Assembly (NCBI GenBank): GCA_964388085.1
Contig: CAYLZW010000023.1
Coordinates: forward strand, 1-36,479
Length of the DNA: 36,479 nucleotides
Direction of reading: 5' to 3'
DNA from: CAYLZW01 sp964388085
GTDB lineage: Bacteria; Myxococcota; UBA727; CAYLZW01
Of this stretch, positions 7,955-15,493 are shown one piece after another. Within the stretch, counting starts at the first letter, position 1. Every line of letters begins with the position of its first letter. The notes under the pieces are model-generated. The model saw only the letters and a list, made by a program, of their open reading frames with translations, ran no database searches and was not told where the DNA came from. The position numbers and the translations under genes were made by a program.

Positions 7955-8149
7955 ATGACCGAGATCGAGGCGCCGCGGGCGCCGGCCACGAATGACGCGG
8001 AGCTGATCGAGGGCCCCTTGCCGCTCCCGCAGCGACTGCTCGACAGCCCCTTCCTGCTCCTCGTCGTGGGCTTCGTCGTGATGTTCGTCTTCTACACCGT
8101 GTGGGGCGTCATCGAGGTCATGTCGCTCACGCCCGCTCCGCTGCCGTAA
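7955..8149 (+). CDS. Small single-helix membrane protein of the NO reductase operon
   Basis: 64 residues, starting 3 bases after the hemerythrin stop and ending 13 bases before the subunit II gene. A polar, Pro/Glu-rich N-terminus (~30 residues) precedes one hydrophobic helix, FLLLVVGFVVMFVFYTVWGV, and a short tail. I recognise no family. Its position suggests a small accessory or structural subunit of the heme-copper enzyme, like the one-helix subunits of many oxidases. The tight spacing and clean helix make it a believable gene. Confidence 0.75.
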   Translation: MTEIEAPRAPATNDAELIEGPLPLPQRLLDSPFLLLVVGFVVMFVFYTVWGVIEVMSLTPAPLP

Positions 8150-8162
8150 CGCGAGGCCGACA

Positions 8163-8771
8163 ATGAGCGAGTTGCATTCCGGGATCATTTCTCCGAAGGG
8201 GAACTGGTGGCTCCCCGCCGGCAAACAAGAGCGGGTGTGGGTCACCGTCGCCTTCATCTGGTGCATGGTGCTCTTCGCGATGATGCCGCTCTGGCACCTG
8301 AAGGGTGGCCAGAACCCGAGCGGCATCCGGCACAAGGTGGACCCGGCGGAGTTCTCCGCGCGCGTGGAGCGCATGGTCGCCGACTACAAGGTCGCCGAGG
8401 AAGGCGGCTTCCCCGTGGTCGAGCCTCCCCCTGGCTCCGACGTCTACCTGCTCGGCCGCATGTGGAGCTGGTACCCGGTGCTGAAGCTGAAGGAGGGCGC
8501 CGAGTACACGCTGCACCTCTCCTCGGTCGACGTGAACCATGGCTTCAGCCTGTATCCGGTCAACGTGAACTTCCACGTGGTGCCTGGCTATGACTACGGC
8601 CTCAAGGTCCGGCCGAACAAGGCCGGCGAGCACAAGATCATCTGCAACGAGTTCTGCGGCGTCGGCCACCACATGATGGTCGGCAAGGTCATCGTCACGC
8701 CCGCGGACGGGAGCGACGCCGCGGGCGCCGGCAACGAGAACGACGACAACCAGAGAGGGGAGCCGCGATGA
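8163..8771 (+). CDS. norS: NorS-type heme-copper subunit II with CuA site
   Basis: 202 residues. One N-terminal transmembrane helix (~25-45, VTVAFIWCMVLFAMMPLW) anchors a periplasmic cupredoxin domain. All CuA ligands are present: H126 in VDVNHGF, then C161, E163, C165, H169 and M172 within CNEFCGVGHHMM. It should accept electrons from a soluble donor and pass them to subunit I. A CuA subunit separates this enzyme from cNOR, whose partner is the cytochrome c NorC. The order subunit II, subunit I, SenC matches the norSY-senC cluster described in ammonia oxidisers and later grouped as sNOR. The stop overlaps the subunit I start (ATGA). Oxidase subunit II is the alternative name if the enzyme proves to reduce O2. 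Confidence 0.82.
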   Translation: MSELHSGIISPKGNWWLPAGKQERVWVTVAFIWCMVLFAMMPLWHLKGGQNPSGIRHKVDPAEFSARVERMVADYKVAEEGGFPVVEPPPGSDVYLLGRMWSWYPVLKLKEGAEYTLHLSSVDVNHGFSLYPVNVNFHVVPGYDYGLKVRPNKAGEHKIICNEFCGVGHHMMVGKVIVTPADGSDAAGAGNENDDNQRGEPR

Positions 8772-10501
8772 ACGCCAGCCCCGTGATCGAGAGGCTCGCC
8801 TTCCGCTTTCGCACCTGCCCGGTGACCGGCCGGCGCGTGGACGCGCACGCGGAGCGGCTCATCAAGCTGAACGCCGTCGCCGCCGTGGTCGCGTTTCTCA
8901 TCGGCGTCATCGCCGCCACCATGATCGTACTGACGCGCTGGCAAGCGGTGCACCTCCTGCCGGCGGACCTGTTCTATCGCTGGCTGACGATGCACGGCCT
9001 GAACATGCTGATCTTCTGGATCATCTTCTTCGAGATGGCCGTGCTGTACTTCTGCGGGCCGGTGCTGCTCTCGAGTCGCATGCCCGGGCCAAAGCTCGGT
9101 TATCTCGCGTTCGGCCTGATGGTGCTGGGCGCGGTGCTCGTCGACGTCATGGTGCTCATGGGCAAGGCCGATGTGCTGTTCACGTCGTATCCTCCGCTGA
9201 AGGCCGATCCACTCTATTACCTCGGTATCATTCTATTCGCGCTGGGCGGCCTCATCGTCTGCGGCCTGTTCTTCGCGACCCTCGTCGTGGCCAGACGCGA
9301 GAAGAGCTATCAGGGCTCGGTGCCGCTCGTCACCTTCGGCGCGCTGACGGCGGCCATCATCGCCGTCATCACGCTCGTGCACGGCGCGATCATCTACATC
9401 CCGACGTTTCTCTGGTCGCTCGGCCTCATGCCGATGGACCCGCAGCTCTACCGCCTCATCTTCTGGGCGCTCGGTCACTCGTCACAGCAGATCAACGTCT
9501 CGGCGCAGGTGGCGGTCTGGTACCTCATCGCGGGCATCTCGTGCGGTGGCGTCGTGTTGAACGAGAAGATCAGCCGCTCGGCGTTCGGCCTCTATGTGTT
9601 GTTCATCTCCATGGCGTCCGCCCATCACCTCCTCGTCGATCCCGGCTTCGGACCGTCCTGGAAGGTGTGGAACACGAGCTACGCCATGTACCTCGCGGTG
9701 CTCGCCTCCATGGTGCACGGCTTCACGGTGCCGGCCGGCGTCGAGATGGGCATGCGCCTTCGCGGCTTCGTGAAGGGCCGCTTCGAGTGGCTGCGCAAGG
9801 CGCCCTGGGATGACCCTGCCTTCGCGGCCATGGCGCTCTCGCTGGTCATCTTCGGCTTCATCGGCGGCATCACCGGCGTCACCATCGGCACCGAACAGAT
9901 CAACATCCTCGCGCACAACACCATGCGCCTGCCGGGTCACTTCCACGCCACCGTCGTCGGAGGTACCGCGCTCGCGTTCATGGGCGTGACCTACTACGTG
10001 CTGCCGCTCATCTTTCAAAAGCGCATCGCCTTCTGGAAGCTGGCCAAGCTGCAGCCCTACATCTTCGCCGGCGGGCTCGTGCTCCTCTCGCTCTCGATGT
10101 CGTTCCAGGGTCTGTTCGGCGTCCCTCGTCGTCACTGGGACGTGACGTTCGCGAACGCGCCCTTCCCGGTGGAGTTCAGCCCGGCGGTAAACCTCTTTCA
10201 GGCGACCATGGGCATCGGCGGCCTCGTCATGGTGGTCGGCGGCCTGCTCTACATCCTCGTCGCCGTGTGGACCGTGTTCCTCGGCGCGCGCATCGGCGCG
10301 GACGATTTCAAGCCGGGCGCCATCGGCATCCCGCAAGGACTGACCAAGACGCCGCCGCAACAGCACGAGCACGTCTCCGAGGAGGTGCACAAGAAGGGGA
10401 CGCCCGGCACCGTCGTGCTCGTGTTCATCTTCCTCGCCGTGTTCGCGCTCTACTACTTCACCAACTGGAAGATGCTCTCCTTCGTCTGGAAGATCGGTTG
10501 A
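8768..10501 (+). CDS. norY: NorY-type heme-copper subunit I, probable sNOR nitric oxide reductase
   Basis: 577 residues, at least 12 membrane helices, plus an extra C-terminal helix. Heme and copper ligands are complete: H76 in LTMHGLN and H391 for the low-spin heme, H393 for the active-site heme (GHFHATVVGG), and H237, H286, H287 for CuB. Oxygen reductases have H-P-E-V-Y here, with Tyr cross-linked to His; this protein reads GHSSQQINVSA, so Gln241 replaces the Tyr. The cNOR glutamate motif (HLWVEG) is also absent. Loss of that Tyr, the CuA subunit, the following senC, NorR next door and a hemerythrin in front all point to NO reduction of the NorSY/sNOR type. Product would be N2O. The substrate is inferred, not shown. 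Confidence 0.82.
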   Translation: MNASPVIERLAFRFRTCPVTGRRVDAHAERLIKLNAVAAVVAFLIGVIAATMIVLTRWQAVHLLPADLFYRWLTMHGLNMLIFWIIFFEMAVLYFCGPVLLSSRMPGPKLGYLAFGLMVLGAVLVDVMVLMGKADVLFTSYPPLKADPLYYLGIILFALGGLIVCGLFFATLVVARREKSYQGSVPLVTFGALTAAIIAVITLVHGAIIYIPTFLWSLGLMPMDPQLYRLIFWALGHSSQQINVSAQVAVWYLIAGISCGGVVLNEKISRSAFGLYVLFISMASAHHLLVDPGFGPSWKVWNTSYAMYLAVLASMVHGFTVPAGVEMGMRLRGFVKGRFEWLRKAPWDDPAFAAMALSLVIFGFIGGITGVTIGTEQINILAHNTMRLPGHFHATVVGGTALAFMGVTYYVLPLIFQKRIAFWKLAKLQPYIFAGGLVLLSLSMSFQGLFGVPRRHWDVTFANAPFPVEFSPAVNLFQATMGIGGLVMVVGGLLYILVAVWTVFLGARIGADDFKPGAIGIPQGLTKTPPQQHEHVSEEVHKKGTPGTVVLVFIFLAVFALYYFTNWKMLSFVWKIG

Positions 10502-10508
10502 GGACGTC

Positions 10509-11429
10509 ATGCAGCGTGACGACGAGACCCAGCCGGCATCGCTCTTGCCGTTCGTGTTGCTGCAGTTCTGGGCCGGCACAACGACGACGTGGTGGTGGCT
10601 CGCCTTCGCGCGCCTCGAGTCGGCGCCCGAATGGCTACGGCGGGCCCAGGCGGTGTGCTTCGGCACCTCGCCGAGCGGGCTGCCCGACACCTACGGCTGG
10701 ATGACGCTGGTCCTGGCGCCGCTCTCCATCGTGCTCGGCCTCCGCGTCATCTACGACGACGAGATCCCCGGCAGCGTGCGGCGCGCGCTCGGCACCTCCG
10801 TCGGCGCCGCCGTCTCGATCGCCATGGCGGCGGCGATGTGGCTGCAGGCGGGCCAGACGGTGACGCGTATCCTCGACGCGCGCGCGGCCACCGCCGCCGC
10901 CCGCTTGATCCCAGCCGCGCTCGACGAGATGCCGGTCTCCTACCCGCGGCTCGCGCGGGCCGCGCCGGCCTTTGCGCTCACAGACCAGCACGGCGACGAC
11001 GTCACGCTCGCGCGCTTGGCGGGCGCCCCGTTCGTGGTGGCCTTCACGTTCGCGCATTGCCAGACGATCTGCCCGACGCTCGTGCGACAGGTGCGCGACG
11101 CCTCGTCCTCGTTCCCGGCCGGGACGCCGGTGCTGTACGTCACGCTCGATCCCTGGCGCGACACGCCGAGCAGCTTGCCCACCATCGCCGCCCGGTGGGA
11201 GCTGCGTGGCGAGGAGCGCGTGCTGAGCGGCGCGGTCCCGGCGGTCAACCGCGTGCTCGACGGCTTCGACGTGCCGCGCGGCCGGGACGAGCGCACGGGT
11301 GATGTGACGCACCGGGCGCTCGCCTACGTCGTCGACGGCGAAGGGAGCATCGCGTACGCGCTCGAGGGTGCCGCGTTGTCGTGGCTCGGAGAGGCCGTCC
11401 GCCGGGCGGCGCAGGGCGGACGGCCGTGA
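10509..11429 (+). CDS. senC: SenC/Sco copper chaperone with three N-terminal membrane helices
   Basis: 306 residues, 7 bases after subunit I. About 115 N-terminal residues form three membrane helices (LLPFVLLQFWAG, YGWMTLVLAPLSIVLGL, SVGAAVSIAMAAAMW), longer than the single anchor of standard Sco. The thioredoxin-like domain has the copper motif AHCQTICP (C184, C188) and H268 in DVTHRAL, plus YVTLDPWRDTPSSL. It most likely loads CuA of the subunit at 8163. SenC after norSY is the arrangement known from ammonia-oxidiser sNOR clusters. Its last four bases overlap the GTG start of the cytochrome b fusion, so translation is coupled. The extra helices may form a small integral subunit fused to the chaperone. 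Confidence 0.88.
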   Translation: MQRDDETQPASLLPFVLLQFWAGTTTTWWWLAFARLESAPEWLRRAQAVCFGTSPSGLPDTYGWMTLVLAPLSIVLGLRVIYDDEIPGSVRRALGTSVGAAVSIAMAAAMWLQAGQTVTRILDARAATAAARLIPAALDEMPVSYPRLARAAPAFALTDQHGDDVTLARLAGAPFVVAFTFAHCQTICPTLVRQVRDASSSFPAGTPVLYVTLDPWRDTPSSLPTIAARWELRGEERVLSGAVPAVNRVLDGFDVPRGRDERTGDVTHRALAYVVDGEGSIAYALEGAALSWLGEAVRRAAQGGRP

Positions 11430-13561
11430 GCGCGCCCCAGCACCTGCCGGAGGGTCCCTCCGACGACGAGGGCACGGCGCTGCCCGTCAGCGCTCGCCTG
11501 CCGCGCATCGGAGAGCACCTGCGCCGCCCGCTGCAGCTCGTCGACCGCGTCTTCGATCGCGTGTATGGCTCCGCGCTCAACCCCCTGTACCAGACGGGCT
11601 CGCTCATCGTCGCCATGCTGCTCGTCATGCTGGTGAGCGGCCTGTACCTGTTCCTGCTCTACGACACCGCGCGTCCGTACGAGTCCATGCAGGCCATACA
11701 AGCGCAGCCCCTCGGGCGCTTTCTGCGCTCGCTGCATCGCTACTCCGCCGACGCCTCCATCGCGCTCGTGGCGGTGCACGCCATTCGCATGTTTCTGCAA
11801 GGGAGAAACTGGGGGGCGCGCGCGCTCGCGTGGCTGAGCGGGATCGTCGCGCTCGGCATCCTGCTGGTCTGCGGCTGGACCGGCCTCGTGCTCGTCTGGG
11901 ACGAGCTGGCGCTCGAGGTGGCGCTGCGCGGCGCCGGCGTCCTCGATCTGCTGCCCATCTTTCCCGAGCCCATCGCGAGCATCTTCGTCAGCGGCAGCTC
12001 CGTCGGCGCGTCGTTCTTCTTCACCAACCTGTTTCTGCACCTCGCCCTGCCGACCGGGCTGCTCACCGCGCTCGGCGTGCACGTGCTCCGCCTGGCGCGA
12101 CCCCAGCTCTTCCCTCCGCGGCGCGTGCTGCTCACCGTCGTCACCGCGCTGGCCGCGCTGGCGCTCGTGTGGCCCGTCGCGCTCGCGCCCGGCGCCAAGC
12201 TCGACGAGCTGCCCGGCTCCCTCGGCATGGATTGGTACTTCACGTTCTGGCTGCCGCTGTTCGCCTCCGTCGGTCCGGCCGGCACCGTCTCGATCCTCGG
12301 GGCGCTCGGGCTCCTCGCGGCGTCGGCGATCTGGTGGTGGCGACCGGGGAAGGTCGAGCGCCCGCCGCCGGCCTACGTCGACGAGCCCAACTGCCGCGGC
12401 TGCTCGCAGTGCTACGAAGACTGCCCTTACGGCGCCATCACCATGGTGCCGCGCAGCGTCGGCCACGGCTCCGAGATCGTGGCGCGCGTCGACCCCGCGC
12501 TGTGCACGAGCTGCGGCATCTGTACGGCGTCCTGCGACGTGCTGCGCGTCGGCCCGCCCGGACGCAGAGGCCGTGACCTGCTGCAGATCGTCAAGCGCTA
12601 CGCAGCGGTGCGCGACCTGAGCGACGCGCTCATCTGGGTCGGCTGCAACCACAACCCCGCGGCCGCGGGCATGGAGCTCGAAGGCATCCGCGTCGAGCGC
12701 TTCCCCATCGAGTGCGCCGGCAGCCTGCACCTGACCTCGGTGCGCGCGTTCTTGAAGCGCGGCGCGCTCGGCGTCGTCATCGCGAGCTGCACGCCGCGAG
12801 ACTGTCAGTTCCGCCACGGTCCTCGCTGGGTGAGGGCGCGCCTCGACGAGGCCCGTCACCCCGGCCTGCCGCAGGGAGCGGATCGGGAGCGCGTGCTGCT
12901 CCTCTCGCACTCCGAGGGCGAGCTGGACGAGGCCCGCGTCGCGCTGAAGGACTTCGTCGCGCGGGTCGCGCCCTTTATGTCTTCAGTTTCGGAGGTAACG
13001 AAACGAACCCCTACGGCGCTACGCGTCGCGGGTCGCTGGCTGCTGCGGGGGGTCGTGTCCTTCGCCATCGTCAGCGCCTTGGCGGCGCCGCGGCTCTTGC
13101 GCGCGGGCGCCGAGCCGAACGAGGGCGTGCTGCGCCTCGCCTTCAGCGACGTCGGGGCCAAGGTCGACGTCTGCCGCGAGATCAGCGACAGCGAGCGCGA
13201 GGCGATGCCCGTGCACATGCGCACCCTGGATCAGCGGCAGTGCCGGCGCAGCTTTCTCGACCACCACCTGCGCGTCACCGTCGATGGGCGAACGCTCATC
13301 GACAAGCGGGTAGAGGCCGGCGGCGCGCGGCACGACCGCCCCGCGCGCGTGCTCGAGCAGGTGTCGCTCGCTCCCGGGCCGCATGAGGTCAGCGTCGAAT
13401 ATGTGCCGCTCGTGCAGGGGGTGCCGGACGGCGACGCGGCGGGCGTGCGGGAGCTGCGCCTCGAACAGCGCCTGTCCGTCGTCGCTGGCCGGATTCACCG
13501 CGTCAGCTACTCCGCCGCGGACGCGCGCCTCGTCATGCCTGGCGAACGGGTCGCCCCATGA
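11426..13561 (+). CDS. Cytochrome b - 2x[4Fe-4S] ferredoxin - MvhD-like fusion with C-terminal extracytoplasmic domain
   Basis: 711 residues from a GTG overlapping the senC stop. Residues ~40-310 are a bc1/b6f-type cytochrome b: two His pairs each 14 apart (H104/H118 and H205/H219) for two b hemes, and MDWYF where quinol-site PEWYF occurs. Then two [4Fe-4S] motifs, CRGCSQCYEDCP (~323-333) and CTSCGICTASC (~360-370). Residues ~400-490 match MvhD/FlpD (hydrogenase iron-sulfur subunit) with four Cys: GCNH, ECAG and SCTPRDC. A helix (~540-560) and a ~150-residue domain of unknown type with two Cys end the protein. MvhD links electron donors to heterodisulfide reductases in methanogens. Here it should move electrons between quinones and the NO reductase or a soluble partner. 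The exact role is unknown. Confidence 0.83.
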   Translation: MSAPQHLPEGPSDDEGTALPVSARLPRIGEHLRRPLQLVDRVFDRVYGSALNPLYQTGSLIVAMLLVMLVSGLYLFLLYDTARPYESMQAIQAQPLGRFLRSLHRYSADASIALVAVHAIRMFLQGRNWGARALAWLSGIVALGILLVCGWTGLVLVWDELALEVALRGAGVLDLLPIFPEPIASIFVSGSSVGASFFFTNLFLHLALPTGLLTALGVHVLRLARPQLFPPRRVLLTVVTALAALALVWPVALAPGAKLDELPGSLGMDWYFTFWLPLFASVGPAGTVSILGALGLLAASAIWWWRPGKVERPPPAYVDEPNCRGCSQCYEDCPYGAITMVPRSVGHGSEIVARVDPALCTSCGICTASCDVLRVGPPGRRGRDLLQIVKRYAAVRDLSDALIWVGCNHNPAAAGMELEGIRVERFPIECAGSLHLTSVRAFLKRGALGVVIASCTPRDCQFRHGPRWVRARLDEARHPGLPQGADRERVLLLSHSEGELDEARVALKDFVARVAPFMSSVSEVTKRTPTALRVAGRWLLRGVVSFAIVSALAAPRLLRAGAEPNEGVLRLAFSDVGAKVDVCREISDSEREAMPVHMRTLDQRQCRRSFLDHHLRVTVDGRTLIDKRVEAGGARHDRPARVLEQVSLAPGPHEVSVEYVPLVQGVPDGDAAGVRELRLEQRLSVVAGRIHRVSYSAADARLVMPGERVAP

Positions 13562-13587
13562 GCGGACGCTGACGCCGGAGCGGGGAG

Positions 13588-13785
13588 TTGATCGTGCTGC
13601 CCATCTCTGAGCTGCTCACCGCCGCGCTGCGTGAACCCGAGCCCGGCGCGTCCACCACGGGCAGCGCGGTCGGCCGCGACATCCTCCGCGCGCGGGCGCG
13701 CGCGGCGTCAGACCCCGCGGGCGTGCTCACGGACGACGAGGTGGCCGCGGGGAGCGACGTCAGCCTCGCGCCTGGCCCGGAGTGA
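13588..13785 (+). CDS. Possible small protein, no known family
   Basis: 65 residues from TTG (or 63 from GTG at 13594), with GGAGCGGGG just before. It fills the gap after the cytochrome b fusion and overlaps the 3' end of the opposite-strand nitronate monooxygenase by 26 bases. It is acidic and shows no helix-forming hydrophobic run or motif. A weak start and biased composition mean it may be a chance frame in GC-rich DNA. Confidence 0.25.
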   Translation: MIVLPISELLTAALREPEPGASTTGSAVGRDILRARARAASDPAGVLTDDEVAAGSDVSLAPGPE

Positions 13786-15232
13786 CGAGGGCGGCGGACG
13801 CCTCCGCGGGCTTCGCGGCCTCGCCCGCGCGACCGCCGAGCAGGTAGCGCGTCACGTCGTCGGCCGAGTAGTCGTCGGCGCCCTCGGCGAAGAAGCGCAC
13901 GATGCCCGGCAGGTCATCGCCCGAGGTCACGAGCGGCTGCTCGAGGTAGCCGTTCTTCTGCGTCACGGGCATGCCGGCGGTGGCCAGCAGGCCGTTACAC
14001 AGACAGGCGCGATCCACGGTGTCCTCGACGCGCCCGCCCTTGCGTACGTAGTCGTCGACGGGCTCGGAGGCGCAGCGATAGCCGAGCGTGCCGTCCTCCT
14101 TCTTGTAGGGCCGGCGCAGCATGCCGATGTTGCAGATGCGCGGTCGCGCGTCGCGGAGCTTCAAATCCGAGAGCGTGCGCGCCAGCTGCACGACCTTGAA
14201 CGGGAACCCCGTCGGTGACGCGCGCGCGTCGGTCTTGACCTCGACCACACCGCCGCGCGCCTGCTGCTGCACGCGGCGGCGGAGCTCGTTGTCCATGCCG
14301 CTCTCCCGGCAATAGGCGTACGCCGTGCCGACCTGGATGCCGGCCGCTCCCTCTGCCAGCGCGCGACCAAGACCGGTCTCGTCACCGTAGCCGCCCGCGA
14401 GCCAGAAGGGTCGGCCGAGCTCCCGGAGCTTCTCGAGGTCGGCGGCGTCGCGCGGCCCGTAGCGCGGCTCGCCCTTATCGTCGAGCGTGAGCGGTCCCCG
14501 CGGCGGTGCGTTGTGCCCGCCGGCGGTGCGCAGCTCGACGACGAAGCCGTCGACGGGCCCGTCCGCTCGCTTCACGAGCGCTTGCGCGAGCACGTGCGAG
14601 GAGACGATGGGAACGAACCACGGGACGCGCAGCGCGCCACGCTGCTCGATGCCCGGCAGACAGGCGCGAGGCTCGAGGGTGATCTCGTAATGGTCATCCT
14701 TGTCCGCCCCCTCCACCTCGAGCGGGTAGCTCGCGAGCTCGTGCCCGGCGAGCCTCTGAAGCGCGCCCGGGACGCGAAGCGGAATGCCGGCGCCGATGAG
14801 GACGACGTCGACGCCGGCCAGCATGGCGCCGTAGAGCAGGGCCAGGTTCGGCAGCGAGGCCTTCTCGAGCAGGTTGAAGCCGACGGCGTTGTCGTGGCCC
14901 TGCTTCGCCAGCGTCACCTCGACGAAGGCGCCCGCCATGGCGAGGCGCTCGCGCGGGAGGGAGCGCTTGATGGTCCACATGGGCGTGAGGGGCGCGGGGC
15001 CGCCTTTGCCGTAGTGATCCTCGATGAGTCGCTCGCGAAACTCGCGATGGGGGAATTGCTCCAGCGCCAAGCGCGTCTCTTCATGCCCGCGCCGCAGGCG
15101 GTCGAGCAGCAGGCCGGTGACGCCCGTACCCGACACCACGCCGAGGTTGCCCGTCCGCGAGACGGCCCGCGCCAGGCGATAGGTCGAGATGGCGGCGCCC
15201 ATGCCGCCTTGAATGATGAGGGGTCGGATCAT
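13760..15232 (-). CDS. Nitronate monooxygenase-like FMN protein with Cys-rich C-terminus
   Basis: 490 residues. The ATG is chosen for AGGGAAG ahead of it and because MIRPLIIQGGMG is the family's usual N-terminus; the frame stays open upstream. It is a TIM-barrel of the 2-nitropropane dioxygenase/NMO family: LIIQGGMG, GTGVTGLLLDRL, VGFNLLEKAS, VELRTAGGHNAP, PFWLAGGYGD and GIQVGTAYAYC (FMN phosphate region). NMOs oxidise nitronates, releasing nitrite, though many homologues are uncharacterised. It is ~130 residues longer than typical NMO; the extension has RICNIG, YRCASEP and ACLCNGLLA, four conserved-looking Cys that could bind metal. A sigma-54-like promoter lies upstream (15298). Substrate unknown. 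Confidence 0.82.
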   Translation of the reverse strand: MIRPLIIQGGMGAAISTYRLARAVSRTGNLGVVSGTGVTGLLLDRLRRGHEETRLALEQFPHREFRERLIEDHYGKGGPAPLTPMWTIKRSLPRERLAMAGAFVEVTLAKQGHDNAVGFNLLEKASLPNLALLYGAMLAGVDVVLIGAGIPLRVPGALQRLAGHELASYPLEVEGADKDDHYEITLEPRACLPGIEQRGALRVPWFVPIVSSHVLAQALVKRADGPVDGFVVELRTAGGHNAPPRGPLTLDDKGEPRYGPRDAADLEKLRELGRPFWLAGGYGDETGLGRALAEGAAGIQVGTAYAYCRESGMDNELRRRVQQQARGGVVEVKTDARASPTGFPFKVVQLARTLSDLKLRDARPRICNIGMLRRPYKKEDGTLGYRCASEPVDDYVRKGGRVEDTVDRACLCNGLLATAGMPVTQKNGYLEQPLVTSGDDLPGIVRFFAEGADDYSADDVTRYLLGGRAGEAAKPAEASAALVTPGQARG

Positions 15233-15297
15233 CTTCCCTGTGCCCTTCTGGTTCACGGGCCCCAAACGGACACCGAGGGTTGAGCGTCCGCCGTCGT

Positions 15298-15313
15298 TGC
15301 AACAACCTCGCCT
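15298..15313 (-). promoter_or_regulatory. Sigma-54 promoter candidate for the nitronate monooxygenase gene
   Basis: Minus-strand AGGCGAGGTTGTTGCA has GGC at -24 and TTGCA at -12 with ten-base spacing, 66 bases before the ATG at 15232. Fifteen of its sixteen bases are identical to the element upstream of nnrS (22672), far beyond what the two conserved dinucleotides require. Confidence 0.7.
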
Positions 15314-15402
15314 CCGCGGACGCGGCGCTTCTCGACGGACGCCGCCACGACGGTCGCTCCACGCGCCCCTCCCCCACGCGGCGGATGACGCAGCCGCCGG
15401 GC

Positions 15403-15416
15403 CATCTGCCACGGCA
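15403..15416. promoter_or_regulatory. Shared CATCTGCCAC element, candidate activator site
   Basis: CATCTGCCACGGCA lies between the two divergent promoters. CATCTGCCAC recurs exactly at 22786-22795 in the nnrS/DUF59 divergent region, also followed by GGCA after one extra base, and at a similar position relative to the promoters. TGCC and GGCA form a small inverted repeat. Candidate upstream activator site, by position only. Confidence 0.45.
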
Positions 15417-15438
15417 CCGCGCGCGCGGCCTGCCATCG

Positions 15439-15454
15439 CGGCGTGGCGCTTGCT
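15439..15454 (+). promoter_or_regulatory. Sigma-54 promoter candidate for the cytochrome/GMC operon
   Basis: CGGCGTGGCGCTTGCT has GGC at -24, CTTGCT at -12 and the ten-base spacing, 40 bases before the GTG at 15494. It matches the element at 22848 (CGGCGTGGACCTTGCT) in 14 of 16 positions. Confidence 0.68.
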
Positions 15455-15493
15455 AATGGGCGGGCGGGCGCTCGTTCCCCTCGGAGGTGTCGC

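Noticed and set aside
8768..10501. Ordinary cytochrome c oxidase or cNOR subunit I
   Set aside because: The cross-linked Tyr of oxidases is Gln, and the cNOR glutamate motif and NorC partner are missing; sNOR fits better.
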